A DNA stretch of 64,000 nucleotides from Chaetoderma sp. LZ-2023a (GCA_034401795.1 CM067369.1:190846659-190910658), one strand, 5' to 3'. Numbered from the stretch's first letter, positions 10,101 through 20,304 are shown. Notes: generated by a model not told the origin, from the sequence alone. Numbers and translations: made by a program.

Positions 10101-11654
10101 GTGGCAGAAACATTGAATTATCTAACTAGTAACATTATGGCTGGAGTTAGCAAGAGTAGAAGACGGGATGACAGGAGGTCTAACGACAGTCGCCCGCCAT
10201 CTGCCCAGGCTGCACTAACCAAGTGTTACTACATGATTATACAATGTTTTCACCACCTTGGCATCTTGAATGCTCATGTACGTAGGGGCAGTTTGCCTCC
10301 TGGATTGAGCTGGAAAGTGTCAGAGTTAGAGAGACAGAATTTCTTCTGTAAACCAGCGATGCCAAACGCCGAGGTCCGTAAGGACATCTTAGCAGCAAAT
10401 TTGAAATGGGCCATATCTTTACTCCAGGTTAACATTAGTCACTATAATTTCCAGCTTGGTCGTCTTATGTCCCTCCTCATCGAAGCTCAGTCCAAACCAA
10501 ATTTAGAATTAGGTAGAGCGAAGACCACAGCAATAAATTGGGCCCGAAATAACTATGGCAGGAAGTTTCATTCTTCATCAATTGATCAGTTTTATGATTT
10601 CATCAGACCTTTTGATCCACATTTTAGAACCTGCCATAGTACAACACCCCCTGTAGGGTCACCTGTGACCTTACCAGGAACATCAACTGCAGGGCCCTCT
10701 GTGGCCCTACCAGGCACACCGACTGCAAGGTCAGCCTTGACCGTACCAGTCATCCCACAATCAAATCGGAAACGGAATAGGTCACCCACTGAGAGTCCCC
10801 CAGTAGTTAAGCGGGTGAATAACCAGAGCTCACCAGTGTTCCCCCTGCATTCTCCTGTGGTGGATCCGCTCCTGATTCCACTGCCAGCATGGTCACCGTC
10901 AGTGTCCGCTCATGTGGATCCTAGTCAGATCCCTCTTCCGGTCTCGCCACTGTCCCCAGTCGAGTTTCCTCCCCTTCCACAGAGAGCAGCTACTGAGCGA
11001 CCTGGTCAAAAGACCAGATCGTCGACGCCGAGGTCCAAGCCACCACAACCTAAATTTACGCCCACACCTAAGCCCAAACCTACGCCTAGGGATACACCCA
11101 AAGAGCATAGGTCTTTCTACAAGTTTCGGTTCGTGGTGGATAATAAGAATGAATGGCGCCTTCCTACTCTGAACAAGAAGATTCTGCTGATTGGGTCTTC
11201 AAATTTAGCTCGTATCAATCAGACACCTCATCCAGATATGCAGGTAGCAATCTATCCAGGTGCTAAGATAAACCACATTAGGAATATGGTTAGAAAACAC
11301 AATGAGGTCTTCCAACCTCAGCGTATCATCCTTAACATCGGAATTAATGATAAGGACGAACTTCAGCATGACACCTCCCAAAGAATTGAGAATCTGTTTA
11401 GTACCATGCGTTCAAAATTTCCAAAGGCTAAAGTTCACTTTGCCAAACTAAATTATTCGAAGCACCTGACTACAACCCAGAAACGAAACATACAATTCGT
11501 TAACAGCCGTGTAGAGGCCTTAAGGGCCAAGGTCCCTATCCTGCCCAGCCTCCCCGTGTCTGAATTTCAGGTGGTTGAGGACAACATCCACTGGACTGAG
11601 TGCACTGCAAATAGGATGTATAATAGTTGGTTATCGCACCTTAATTTAAACTAA
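10101..11654 (+). CDS. PLE ORF1 with SGNH-hydrolase-like domain (unit 1)
   Basis: 517 aa. Residues about 35-170 are predicted mostly helical and unrecognised. Residues 180-335 are a proline/serine/threonine-rich linker with short repeats and basic patches. Residues 357-517 carry the SGNH-hydrolase blocks in order: GSSN (365-368, likely nucleophile Ser367), a PGA turn with Gly387 (block II), GIND (414-417, Asn416), and D494-x-x-H497 near the C-terminus. SGNH/esterase modules are known in ORF1 of CR1-type LINEs and in some Ngaro elements. I do not know them as a standard PLE feature. ORF2 follows after 71 bp. The ATG at 10101 is the first in frame, and a second Met at residue 13 is possible. 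Enzymatic activity is inferred only from the residues. Confidence 0.85.
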   Translation: MAETLNYLTSNIMAGVSKSRRRDDRRSNDSRPPSAQAALTKCYYMIIQCFHHLGILNAHVRRGSLPPGLSWKVSELERQNFFCKPAMPNAEVRKDILAANLKWAISLLQVNISHYNFQLGRLMSLLIEAQSKPNLELGRAKTTAINWARNNYGRKFHSSSIDQFYDFIRPFDPHFRTCHSTTPPVGSPVTLPGTSTAGPSVALPGTPTARSALTVPVIPQSNRKRNRSPTESPPVVKRVNNQSSPVFPLHSPVVDPLLIPLPAWSPSVSAHVDPSQIPLPVSPLSPVEFPPLPQRAATERPGQKTRSSTPRSKPPQPKFTPTPKPKPTPRDTPKEHRSFYKFRFVVDNKNEWRLPTLNKKILLIGSSNLARINQTPHPDMQVAIYPGAKINHIRNMVRKHNEVFQPQRIILNIGINDKDELQHDTSQRIENLFSTMRSKFPKAKVHFAKLNYSKHLTTTQKRNIQFVNSRVEALRAKVPILPSLPVSEFQVVEDNIHWTECTANRMYNSWLSHLNLN

Positions 11655-11725
11655 CTACGGGTCAGGGTACTAACCACCCAGAAATTGGCCTAGGTGGTAA
11701 TATCATTAACCTAACTGGTTCTACA

Positions 11726-13975
11726 TTGTCTGAAGCAGAAAGATCGTTGCTAAATCTTGGTCTAACATATGTACCAACACCACGGCCCAAAGTCGACATA
11801 GATGCTCTTTTAGATAATGGCTTATGGGAAATTGAAGAATTTTCTCACCGTGTAAAATTAGCAGACTTTTTTCGAAATTCCAAGAAAAACAACTTTCTAC
11901 CTTTTGTTGAAAAAACTGGCTGGGCACCTAACTCGAAGTTGGTTGACCCTGCGATCCTTGATAGTATAAAAGCTATCAAGGAGCGTGTTGAAAATTTAGA
12001 ATTTCCTAAAAATCATCAAAATTTGTCATATCAAGAACGTTTAGCCTTAACAGGTTTGCGTAAAAACAATGACATCGTTATAAAGCCTGCTGACAAGGGA
12101 TCTGCTACTGTAGTAATGCGTAAGGTTAATTATATTCGTGAAGCACATCGGCAACTCAGTAATCTGAAACACTACCGCAAATTAGACGAACCACTCTGGC
12201 AAAATAATTGTGATAAATTTAATGGAATCCTTCAAGAAATGGCTGACAAAAAGGCCATAACGAAAAAGCAGTTTAAATACCTTACTGCTAAACGAGATTC
12301 AAATCCACGTACGTTTTACCTTTTGCCAAAAATTCATAAACCTATTGAGTCATGGTCCGACCCTATGATACCACCGGGTCGACCTATTATCTCTGATTGC
12401 GGCTCTGAATCTTATCGAATTAGTGAAATTATTGATTACCACCTACAACCAATTGCGAATAGACATTTCAGCTTTTTGAACAACACTGAGGATTTCCTAT
12501 CCGAGGTCTCCAAAATTTCTGTTCCTCCAAACTCACTCTTGATAACCCTCGACATCGATGCTATGTACACAAACATTGACATCGAAAAGGGTTTGTCTTC
12601 TGTTCGCAGAGCATTTGATAAATATCCCGATAACAATAGGCCCACTAGCGAAATATTAGCTCTCCTGGAGCTGAGTTTAAAGGGCAATGATTTCGAATTC
12701 GCTGGCGAAATCTACCAACAAATCTGTGGATGCGCTATGGGTAAACGTTTTAGTCCTAGTTTTGCCAACATCTATGTAGCTGAGTGGGAAGAAGATGCGC
12801 TTAACAAATGTCCTAAGCAGCCCTTATTTTACCGCCGTTACCTCGATGATATTTTTATGATCTGGAATCATTCGAGGGAAGAGTTTGATGAATTTTTCAC
12901 TATTTTGAACAATCACGATCCTAACATCAAACTTAAAGCCAACATTGACCAGTCGTCCGTAGACTTTTTGGACGTTACTCTCTACAAAGGTGTAAATTAT
13001 AACACGAGTGGGCTTCTTGATTACAAAGTATTCTTTAAGCCCACCGATTCCCATCAACTACTGCATAAGAAATCTTTCCATCCACCTCATACTTTTAAAG
13101 GTATTATCAAATCACAGATTATCCGGTTTCACCGAAATTCTAGTGATAGAAAGAATTTTGAATCTGCGTGTTCCATCTTATTTAAAGCCCTCAAACCGAG
13201 GGGATATTCAACACGATTTTTGCGCAAAATAAAATCCGAAACTTTACATGATTTGGAAACTATTACTGATAAGGCTGCCGATCAAAAGCCTACCAAAATT
13301 CGTCACAATCGTCCGATTATAGGCGTAGGACAATCTCAGAAATGTGGAAAGAAGAGGTGTAAATTAGACCTCTATCTACCTAATCAGACAACATTTGTCA
13401 GTTATCAGAACAAAAGCAAATTCCAACTTCAGTCTAATTTAGATTGCGATTCTAAAAATGTTATCTATTTAATATCTTGCAAATTATGCCAAAAGCAGTA
13501 TGTCGGTGAAACAAAATGCCCTTTCAGATGGCGAGCAACTAGACACCTTTGCGATATTAGACACGACGAGGACACCAACGTAGCTCAACATTTCAATCTT
13601 CCTGGTCATTCTGTCGAAAGACACTTTGAAATTATGCCTATTGAGCAACTGCCTCTTTCTGCTACGGCCGAAGAAACTGATAAACAAAGAAAACTTCGAG
13701 AATCATTTTGGATTAAGCAACTGAAAACAAAATGGCCGAGTGGCATAAACGTGGACCCTGGTCTTGCTGATCAACGTGAAATTATTCCATTCAGTTTAAC
13801 ATACAATCGAAAAAATGTTGAAATTTCAGAAATTTTGAAAGATGAATATCATAAATTGCAGGATAAAATGAAAATACCTCTCAATTTGCGTCCAGTGATA
13901 GCCTTTAAGAAAAACTCCAATCTACGTGACATCTTGGTTAATTCGAAATTAACTCTTCAAAAACCTTCAGAATGA
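11726..13975 (+). CDS. PLE ORF2: reverse transcriptase with GIY-YIG endonuclease (unit 1)
   Basis: 749 aa counted from a TTG codon. The frame is open upstream to 11644 but contains no ATG; the first Met codon is near residue 131. The N-terminal region ends in LGLTYVPTPRPKVD, typical of PLEs. RT motifs: A LDIDAMYTNI (275-284, Asp276 and Asp278), B GCAMGKRFSPSFAN (335-348), C YLDD (372-375). A Cys-rich linker (C540, C545, C574, C585, C588) precedes the GIY-YIG domain: VIYLISC (579-585), YVG (592-594), Arg601 or Arg603, and Glu659. It would copy element RNA primed at nicked DNA. It lies in the -1 frame relative to ORF1. All key residues are present, so it may be functional. Confidence 0.95.
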   Translation: MSEAERSLLNLGLTYVPTPRPKVDIDALLDNGLWEIEEFSHRVKLADFFRNSKKNNFLPFVEKTGWAPNSKLVDPAILDSIKAIKERVENLEFPKNHQNLSYQERLALTGLRKNNDIVIKPADKGSATVVMRKVNYIREAHRQLSNLKHYRKLDEPLWQNNCDKFNGILQEMADKKAITKKQFKYLTAKRDSNPRTFYLLPKIHKPIESWSDPMIPPGRPIISDCGSESYRISEIIDYHLQPIANRHFSFLNNTEDFLSEVSKISVPPNSLLITLDIDAMYTNIDIEKGLSSVRRAFDKYPDNNRPTSEILALLELSLKGNDFEFAGEIYQQICGCAMGKRFSPSFANIYVAEWEEDALNKCPKQPLFYRRYLDDIFMIWNHSREEFDEFFTILNNHDPNIKLKANIDQSSVDFLDVTLYKGVNYNTSGLLDYKVFFKPTDSHQLLHKKSFHPPHTFKGIIKSQIIRFHRNSSDRKNFESACSILFKALKPRGYSTRFLRKIKSETLHDLETITDKAADQKPTKIRHNRPIIGVGQSQKCGKKRCKLDLYLPNQTTFVSYQNKSKFQLQSNLDCDSKNVIYLISCKLCQKQYVGETKCPFRWRATRHLCDIRHDEDTNVAQHFNLPGHSVERHFEIMPIEQLPLSATAEETDKQRKLRESFWIKQLKTKWPSGINVDPGLADQREIIPFSLTYNRKNVEISEILKDEYHKLQDKMKIPLNLRPVIAFKKNSNLRDILVNSKLTLQKPSE

Positions 13976-14062
13976 ATGATATATATTATTCATATTTTAT
14001 AGGCCATACCGCCTCTATCAAACAAACATAACAAATCTCAGACAATAAAATAAATAAAAAAT

Positions 14063-14082
14063 ATCTCCCAACCTTGGGAGAT
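14063..14082 (+). promoter_or_regulatory. 3' terminal hairpin of PLE unit 1
   Basis: ATCTCCCAA-CC-TTGGGAGAT is a perfect 9 bp stem with a 2 nt loop (the loop may open further in RNA). It lies about 30 bp before the element 3' end and just after an AATAAA-rich stretch. It is conserved in all three 3' ends (20305-20324; 28435-28454 minus). A role in template recognition or RNA 3'-end formation is inferred. Confidence 0.7.
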
Positions 14083-14262
14083 CCTGAGCCAGTGCGTTTA
14101 ATCATATAACCACCTACTAGCGAGTGCCAGTTCTATTGTTTTATTGTCTTCCTAACACACTAATTATTGCACCATACCGTCGTGGCAAATCTGTCTGGCA
14201 TACCATCATTCCATCAATTTAGTCTGTCTTCTTAATAATAGTTTTGATTCGTTCATCATCTC

Positions 14263-15388
14263 CTTCCTTCCATCCTCCCTTCATTCCCTCCATCCATCCT
14301 CCCTCCCTCCCCCATCCCTCCTTCCCTCCCGCCATTCCGTCCGTCCATCCGCCCTCCCTCCCTCCCTCCCTCCCTCCCTTCCTTCCTTCCTTCCTTCCTT
14401 CCTTCCTTCAATCCTTCCTTCTTTCCTTCCTTCCTTCCTTCCTTCCTCCCTCCATCCCTCCCTCCCTTCCTCCCTCCCTCCCTCCCTCACTCCCTCCCTC
14501 CCTCCCTCATTCCCCCACGTCCGTCAATACATCCGTCCCTCCTTCCTTCTTTCCTTCCTCGCCCTCTTCCTCCCTCCCTCCCGCCCTCCGTTCCCCCCTC
14601 CCTCCCGCCCTCCCTCCATTTCTCCTTCCATCCCTCCCGCCCTCCTTTCTTCCTTCCTTCCTTCCTTCCTTCCTCCCTTCCTCCCCCCCTCCCTCCCTCC
14701 CTCCCTCATTCCCGCCCTTCCGTCCATCCGTTCGTCCTTCCTTCATTCTTTCCTCCCTCCCTTCCTTCCTTTCCCCCCTCCCTCCCTTCCTCCCTCCCTC
14801 CCTCCATTCTTCCTTCCTTCCTTCATCCATTCTTCCTTCATTCCTTCCTTACCTCCCTCCCTCCCTCCCTCCCTCCCTCCCTTCCTCCATCCCTCATTCC
14901 TCGATCCCCACCCCCTCCGTCCCACCATCACTCCCTCCAGCCATCCCTCCATTCTTCCTTCCCTCCTCCCTCCCTACCTCCATTCTTCCTTCCTTCCTCC
15001 CTTCCTCCATTCTTCCTTCATTCCCTCCTTCCCTCCCTCCTTCCTTCCTCCCTCCCTCCCTCCCTCATTCCAGCCCTTCCGTCCATCCGTTCATCCTTCC
15101 TTCATTCTTTCCTTCTTTCCTCCCTCCATTCCTTCTCCCCCCTCCCTCCCTCCCTTCCTCCCTCCCTCCATTCTTCCTTCCTTCCTTCCTCCATTCCTCG
15201 ATCCTCACCCCTCCGTTCCACCATCACTCCCCCCACCATCCCTCCCTCCCTCCCTCCTTCCTTCCTTCATCCGCCCCTTCTTCCTTCCTTCCTTCATCCA
15301 TCCGTTCTTCCTTCATCCGTCCTTTCTTCCTTCCTTAATTCATCCATCCTTTCTTCCTTTATCTTTCTTCTGTCACTCCTTCCTTCAT
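14263..15388 (+). repeat. Polypyrimidine tract in PLE unit 2
   Basis: About 1.1 kb of CCTT and CCCT repeats with short CATTC and CGTCC interruptions. The 3' 690 bp are identical in pattern to unit 1. The 5' 430 bp have no counterpart in this window because unit 1 is truncated. Confidence 0.9.
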
Positions 15389-15390
15389 TA

Positions 15391-15544
15391 ACTGGATGGA
15401 TTGATGGATGGATTGATGGTTGGATTGATGGGTGGTTGGGTGGATGAACGGATGGATGGGTGGGTCGATGGATGGGTGGATGGATGGATGGGTGGGTGGG
15501 TGGATGGGTTGGTGGGTGGGTGGGTGGGTGGATGGATGGATGGA
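15391..15544 (+). repeat. (GGAT/GGGT)n minisatellite in PLE unit 2
   Basis: Copy of 9149-9302 at the 6242 bp period, following the polypyrimidine tract. Confidence 0.9.
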
Positions 15545-16342
15545 GGGAACTCGAAATTCATATTGCTCATTAAATCTTTCAAATACACTTGACTCCTACT
15601 AGTCTAAATGTTATAGACAATTATCTAATTGTTGGAAATTAAAAAATGTTCTTTCCTAAATTCGACTTCAAAAGACTTGGAAACAAAGTCCAACAACACC
15701 TTTTGAAATATAGTTCACTGTTCAAATGATCAATGACCGTTGTGTGATCCCTTTGATCAATCAACAGACTGATACTAGAACCTCGTTCAGAAAGGGACAC
15801 CTTCTGAACAAACAGAATCGATCTCACTGGGTTAATATGCATGGCTTGATCTCTTTGATCAACCGCCACTCATTCATGAGAGTATTACTGGAAGCCCACT
15901 CAGAAACCTTAGAACTCAATCAACGTCAATGGATTTAGACAATCGTTTTTTAAACATCTGTGGCAGTCCAAATCTTTGATGTGAATAGAATTTAAAATTT
16001 TCAAAGTACAATTGAACACTAATCTAAGGCCATCAATTCTAATAAATAGACAGATTTTTGGTGGACAGGCAGATTTGTTCTGTGGCCTGAAGCTGACAAA
16101 CCTTGTCGAAACCGGTCGCCCACTTCACGACGGTGCATAGGATTATTGGTAATATACACAATTATCCTTTGATAGTTTATATGAATTATTTAAATATTAA
16201 CATGCTTAATCATAACCTTCTTTTTTCAGCGATAGATTTTTGATGCGCTTGTAGATTTTGTTAGGCTTGTAATTCGATAGACTTCCCTTGGTTCACGATT
16301 CCATTAGGTCCCCTCAATTTTTTGGTATTCTTGTAGATTTTA

Positions 16343-17896
16343 GTGGCAGAAACATTGAATTATCTAACTAGTAACATTATGGCTGGAGTTAGCAAGAGTA
16401 GAAGACGGGATGACAGGAGGTCTAACGACAGTCGCCCGCCATCTGCCCAGGCTGCACTAACCAAGTGTTACTACATGATTATACAATGTTTTCACCACCT
16501 TGGCATCTTGAATGCTCATGTACGTAGGGGCAGTTTGCCTCCTGGATTGAGCTGGAAAGTGTCAGAGTTAGAGAGACAGAATTTCTTCTGTAAACCAGCG
16601 ATGCCAAACGCCGAGGTCCGTAAGGACATCTTAGCAGCAAATTTGAAATGGGCCATATCTTTACTCCAGGTTAACATTAGTCACTATAATTTCCAGCTTG
16701 GTCGTCTTATGTCCCTCCTCATCGAAGCTCAGTCCAAACCAAATTTAGAATTAGGTAGAGCGAAGACCACAGCAATAAATTGGGCCCGAAATAACTATGG
16801 CAGGAAGTTTCATTCTTCATCAATTGATCAGTTTTATGATTTCATCAGACCTTTTGATCCACATTTTAGAACCTGCCATAGTACAACACCCCCTGTAGGG
16901 TCACCTGTGACCTTACCAGGAACATCAACTGCAGGGCCCTCTGTGGCCCTACCAGGCACACCGACTGCAAGGTCAGCCTTGACCGTACCAGTCATCCCAC
17001 AATCAAATCGGAAACGGAATAGGTCACCCACTGAGAGTCCCCCAGTAGTTAAGCGGGTGAATAACCAGAGCTCACCAGTGTTCCCCCTGCATTCTCCTGT
17101 GGTGGATCCGCTCCTGATTCCACTGCCAGCATGGTCACCGTCAGTGTCCGCTCATGTGGATCCTAGTCAGATCCCTCTTCCGGTCTCGCCACTGTCCCCA
17201 GTCGAGTTTCCTCCCCTTCCACAGAGAGCAGCTACTGAGCGACCTGGTCAAAAGACCAGATCGTCGACGCCGAGGTCCAAGCCACCACAACCTAAATTTA
17301 CGCCCACACCTAAGCCCAAACCTACGCCTAGGGATACACCCAAAGAGCATAGGTCTTTCTACAAGTTTCGGTTCGTGGTGGATAATAAGAATGAATGGCG
17401 CCTTCCTACTCTGAACAAGAAGATTCTGCTGATTGGGTCTTCAAATTTAGCTCGTATCAATCAGACACCTCATCCAGATATGCAGGTAGCAATCTATCCA
17501 GGTGCTAAGATAAACCACATTAGGAATATGGTTAGAAAACACAATGAGGTCTTCCAACCTCAGCGTATCATCCTTAACATCGGAATTAATGATAAGGACG
17601 AACTTCAGCATGACACCTCCCAAAGAATTGAGAATCTGTTTAGTACCATGCGTTCAAAATTTCCAAAGGCTAAAGTTCACTTTGCCAAACTAAATTATTC
17701 GAAGCACCTGACTACAACCCAGAAACGAAACATACAATTCGTTAACAGCCGTGTAGAGGCCTTAAGGGCCAAGGTCCCTATCCTGCCCAGCCTCCCCGTG
17801 TCTGAATTTCAGGTGGTTGAGGACAACATCCACTGGACTGAGTGCACTGCAAATAGGATGTATAATAGTTGGTTATCGCACCTTAATTTAAACTAA
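16343..17896 (+). CDS. PLE ORF1 with SGNH-hydrolase-like domain (unit 2)
   Basis: 517 aa, identical in protein sequence to the unit 1 ORF1. The GSSN, PGA, GIND and DxxH blocks are all present at residues 365-497. The downstream neighbour is ORF2, 71 bp away in the -1 frame. It may act as the nucleic-acid-binding or membrane/lipid-interacting partner of the RT, as proposed for esterase ORF1s of CR1-type elements, but nothing in the sequence decides this. Confidence 0.85.
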   Translation: MAETLNYLTSNIMAGVSKSRRRDDRRSNDSRPPSAQAALTKCYYMIIQCFHHLGILNAHVRRGSLPPGLSWKVSELERQNFFCKPAMPNAEVRKDILAANLKWAISLLQVNISHYNFQLGRLMSLLIEAQSKPNLELGRAKTTAINWARNNYGRKFHSSSIDQFYDFIRPFDPHFRTCHSTTPPVGSPVTLPGTSTAGPSVALPGTPTARSALTVPVIPQSNRKRNRSPTESPPVVKRVNNQSSPVFPLHSPVVDPLLIPLPAWSPSVSAHVDPSQIPLPVSPLSPVEFPPLPQRAATERPGQKTRSSTPRSKPPQPKFTPTPKPKPTPRDTPKEHRSFYKFRFVVDNKNEWRLPTLNKKILLIGSSNLARINQTPHPDMQVAIYPGAKINHIRNMVRKHNEVFQPQRIILNIGINDKDELQHDTSQRIENLFSTMRSKFPKAKVHFAKLNYSKHLTTTQKRNIQFVNSRVEALRAKVPILPSLPVSEFQVVEDNIHWTECTANRMYNSWLSHLNLN

Positions 17897-17967
17897 CTAC
17901 GGGTCAGGGTACTAACCACCCAGAAATTGGCCTAGGTGGTAATATCATTAACCTAACTGGTTCTACA

Positions 17968-20217
17968 TTGTCTGAAGCAGAAAGATCGTTGCTAAATCTT
18001 GGTCTAACATATGTACCAACACCACGGCCCAAAGTCGACATAGATGCTCTTTTAGATAATGGCTTATGGGAAATTGAAGAATTTTCTCACCGTGTAAAAT
18101 TAGCAGACTTTTTTCGAAATTCCAAGAAAAACAACTTTCTACCTTTTGTTGAAAAAACTGGCTGGGCACCTAACTCGAAGTTGGTTGACCCTGCGATCCT
18201 TGATAGTATAAAAGCTATCAAGGAGCGTGTTGAAAATTTAGAATTTCCTAAAAATCATCAAAATTTGTCATATCAAGAACGTTTAGCCTTAACAGGTTTG
18301 CGTAAAAACAATGACATCGTTATAAAGCCTGCTGACAAGGGATCTGCTACTGTAGTAATGCGTAAGGTTAATTATATTCGTGAAGCACATCGGCAACTCA
18401 GTAATCTGAAACACTACCGCAAATTAGACGAACCACTCTGGCAAAATAATTGTGATAAATTTAATGGAATCCTTCAAGAAATGGCTGACAAAAAGGCCAT
18501 AACGAAAAAGCAGTTTAAATACCTTACTGCTAAACGAGATTCAAATCCACGTACGTTTTACCTTTTGCCAAAAATTCATAAACCTATTGAGTCATGGTCC
18601 GACCCTATGATACCACCGGGTCGACCTATTATCTCTGATTGCGGCTCTGAATCTTATCGAATTAGTGAAATTATTGATTACCACCTACAACCAATTGCGA
18701 ATAGACATTTCAGCTTTTTGAACAACACTGAGGATTTCCTATCCGAGGTCTCCAAAATTTCTGTTCCTCCAAACTCACTCTTGATAACCCTCGACATCGA
18801 TGCTATGTACACAAACATTGACATCGAAAAGGGTTTGTCTTCTGTTCGCAGAGCATTTGATAAATATCCCGATAACAATAGGCCCACTAGCGAAATATTA
18901 GCTCTCCTGGAGCTGAGTTTAAAGGGCAATGATTTCGAATTCGCTGGCGAAATCTACCAACAAATCTGTGGATGCGCTATGGGTAAACGTTTTAGTCCTA
19001 GTTTTGCCAACATCTATGTAGCTGAGTGGGAAGAAGATGCGCTTAACAAATGTCCTAAGCAGCCCTTATTTTACCGCCGTTACCTCGATGATATTTTTAT
19101 GATCTGGAATCATTCGAGGGAAGAGTTTGATGAATTTTTCACTATTTTGAACAATCACGATCCTAACATCAAACTTAAAGCCAACATTGACCAGTCGTCC
19201 GTAGACTTTTTGGACGTTACTCTCTACAAAGGTGTAAATTATAACACGAGTGGGCTTCTTGATTACAAAGTATTCTTTAAGCCCACCGATTCCCATCAAC
19301 TACTGCATAAGAAATCTTTCCATCCACCTCATACTTTTAAAGGTATTATCAAATCACAGATTATCCGGTTTCACCGAAATTCTAGTGATAGAAAGAATTT
19401 TGAATCTGCGTGTTCCATCTTATTTAAAGCCCTCAAACCGAGGGGATATTCAACACGATTTTTGCGCAAAATAAAATCCGAAACTTTACATGATTTGGAA
19501 ACTATTACTGATAAGGCTGCCGATCAAAAGCCTACCAAAATTCGTCACAATCGTCCGATTATAGGCGTAGGACAATCTCAGAAATGTGGAAAGAAGAGGT
19601 GTAAATTAGACCTCTATCTACCTAATCAGACAACATTTGTCAGTTATCAGAACAAAAGCAAATTCCAACTTCAGTCTAATTTAGATTGCGATTCTAAAAA
19701 TGTTATCTATTTAATATCTTGCAAATTATGCCAAAAGCAGTATGTCGGTGAAACAAAATGCCCTTTCAGATGGCGAGCAACTAGACACCTTTGCGATATT
19801 AGACACGACGAGGACACCAACGTAGCTCAACATTTCAATCTTCCTGGTCATTCTGTCGATAGACACTTTGAAATTATGCCTATTGAGCAACTGCCTCTTT
19901 CTGCTACGGCCGAAGAAACTGATAAACAAAGAAAACTTCGAGAATCATTTTGGATTAAGCAACTGAAAACAAAATGGCCGAGTGGCATAAACGTGGACCC
20001 TGGTCTTGCTGATCAACGTGAAATTATTCCATTCAGTTTAACATACAATCGAAAAAATGTTGAAATTTCAGAAATTTTGAAAGATGAATATCATAAATTG
20101 CAGGATAAAATGAAAATACCTCTCAATTTGCGTCCAGTGATAGCCTTTAAGAAAAACTCCAATCTACGTGACATCTTGGTTAATTCGAAATTAACTCTTC
20201 AAAAACCTTCAGAATGA
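17968..20217 (+). CDS. PLE ORF2: reverse transcriptase with GIY-YIG endonuclease (unit 2)
   Basis: 749 aa from the equivalent TTG codon. The only protein difference from unit 1 is Asp instead of Glu at residue 631, next to GHSV in the endonuclease region. RT motifs A, B and C (YLDD) and the GIY-YIG core are intact. As in unit 1 there is no AUG between the ORF1 stop and the conserved N-terminal part. A TACTAAC followed by short AG candidates lies in the 71 bp spacer, so splicing is one possible explanation for ORF2 expression. Confidence 0.95.
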   Translation: MSEAERSLLNLGLTYVPTPRPKVDIDALLDNGLWEIEEFSHRVKLADFFRNSKKNNFLPFVEKTGWAPNSKLVDPAILDSIKAIKERVENLEFPKNHQNLSYQERLALTGLRKNNDIVIKPADKGSATVVMRKVNYIREAHRQLSNLKHYRKLDEPLWQNNCDKFNGILQEMADKKAITKKQFKYLTAKRDSNPRTFYLLPKIHKPIESWSDPMIPPGRPIISDCGSESYRISEIIDYHLQPIANRHFSFLNNTEDFLSEVSKISVPPNSLLITLDIDAMYTNIDIEKGLSSVRRAFDKYPDNNRPTSEILALLELSLKGNDFEFAGEIYQQICGCAMGKRFSPSFANIYVAEWEEDALNKCPKQPLFYRRYLDDIFMIWNHSREEFDEFFTILNNHDPNIKLKANIDQSSVDFLDVTLYKGVNYNTSGLLDYKVFFKPTDSHQLLHKKSFHPPHTFKGIIKSQIIRFHRNSSDRKNFESACSILFKALKPRGYSTRFLRKIKSETLHDLETITDKAADQKPTKIRHNRPIIGVGQSQKCGKKRCKLDLYLPNQTTFVSYQNKSKFQLQSNLDCDSKNVIYLISCKLCQKQYVGETKCPFRWRATRHLCDIRHDEDTNVAQHFNLPGHSVDRHFEIMPIEQLPLSATAEETDKQRKLRESFWIKQLKTKWPSGINVDPGLADQREIIPFSLTYNRKNVEISEILKDEYHKLQDKMKIPLNLRPVIAFKKNSNLRDILVNSKLTLQKPSE

Positions 20218-20304
20218 ATGATATATATTATTCATATTTTATAGGCCATACCGCCTCTATCAAACAAACATAACAAATCTCAGACAATAAAATAAATAAA
20301 AAAT

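Larger units (their letters stand above)
8458..14114 (+). mobile_element. Penelope-like element, unit 1 (5'-truncated)
   Basis: This is the first member of a head-to-tail pair with a 6242 bp period. It matches unit 2 from 14700 onward and lacks about 585 bp of the unit 2 5' end. It carries a polypyrimidine tract, a GGAT repeat, ORF1 with an SGNH-type domain, ORF2 with RT and GIY-YIG endonuclease, and a 3' hairpin. Its 3' end (ATCATATAACCACC) passes directly into the start of unit 2. Tandem arrays in which one copy is 5'-truncated are typical of PLEs. Both ORFs are open. Confidence 0.9.

Noticed and set aside
14244-15338. 364-codon Pro/Ser/Leu-rich frame and overlapping Glu/Gly/Arg-rich minus frames
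   Set aside because: Translation of a polypyrimidine tract in the PLE 5' region. Open frames are expected because CT repeats cannot form stop codons on the plus strand.
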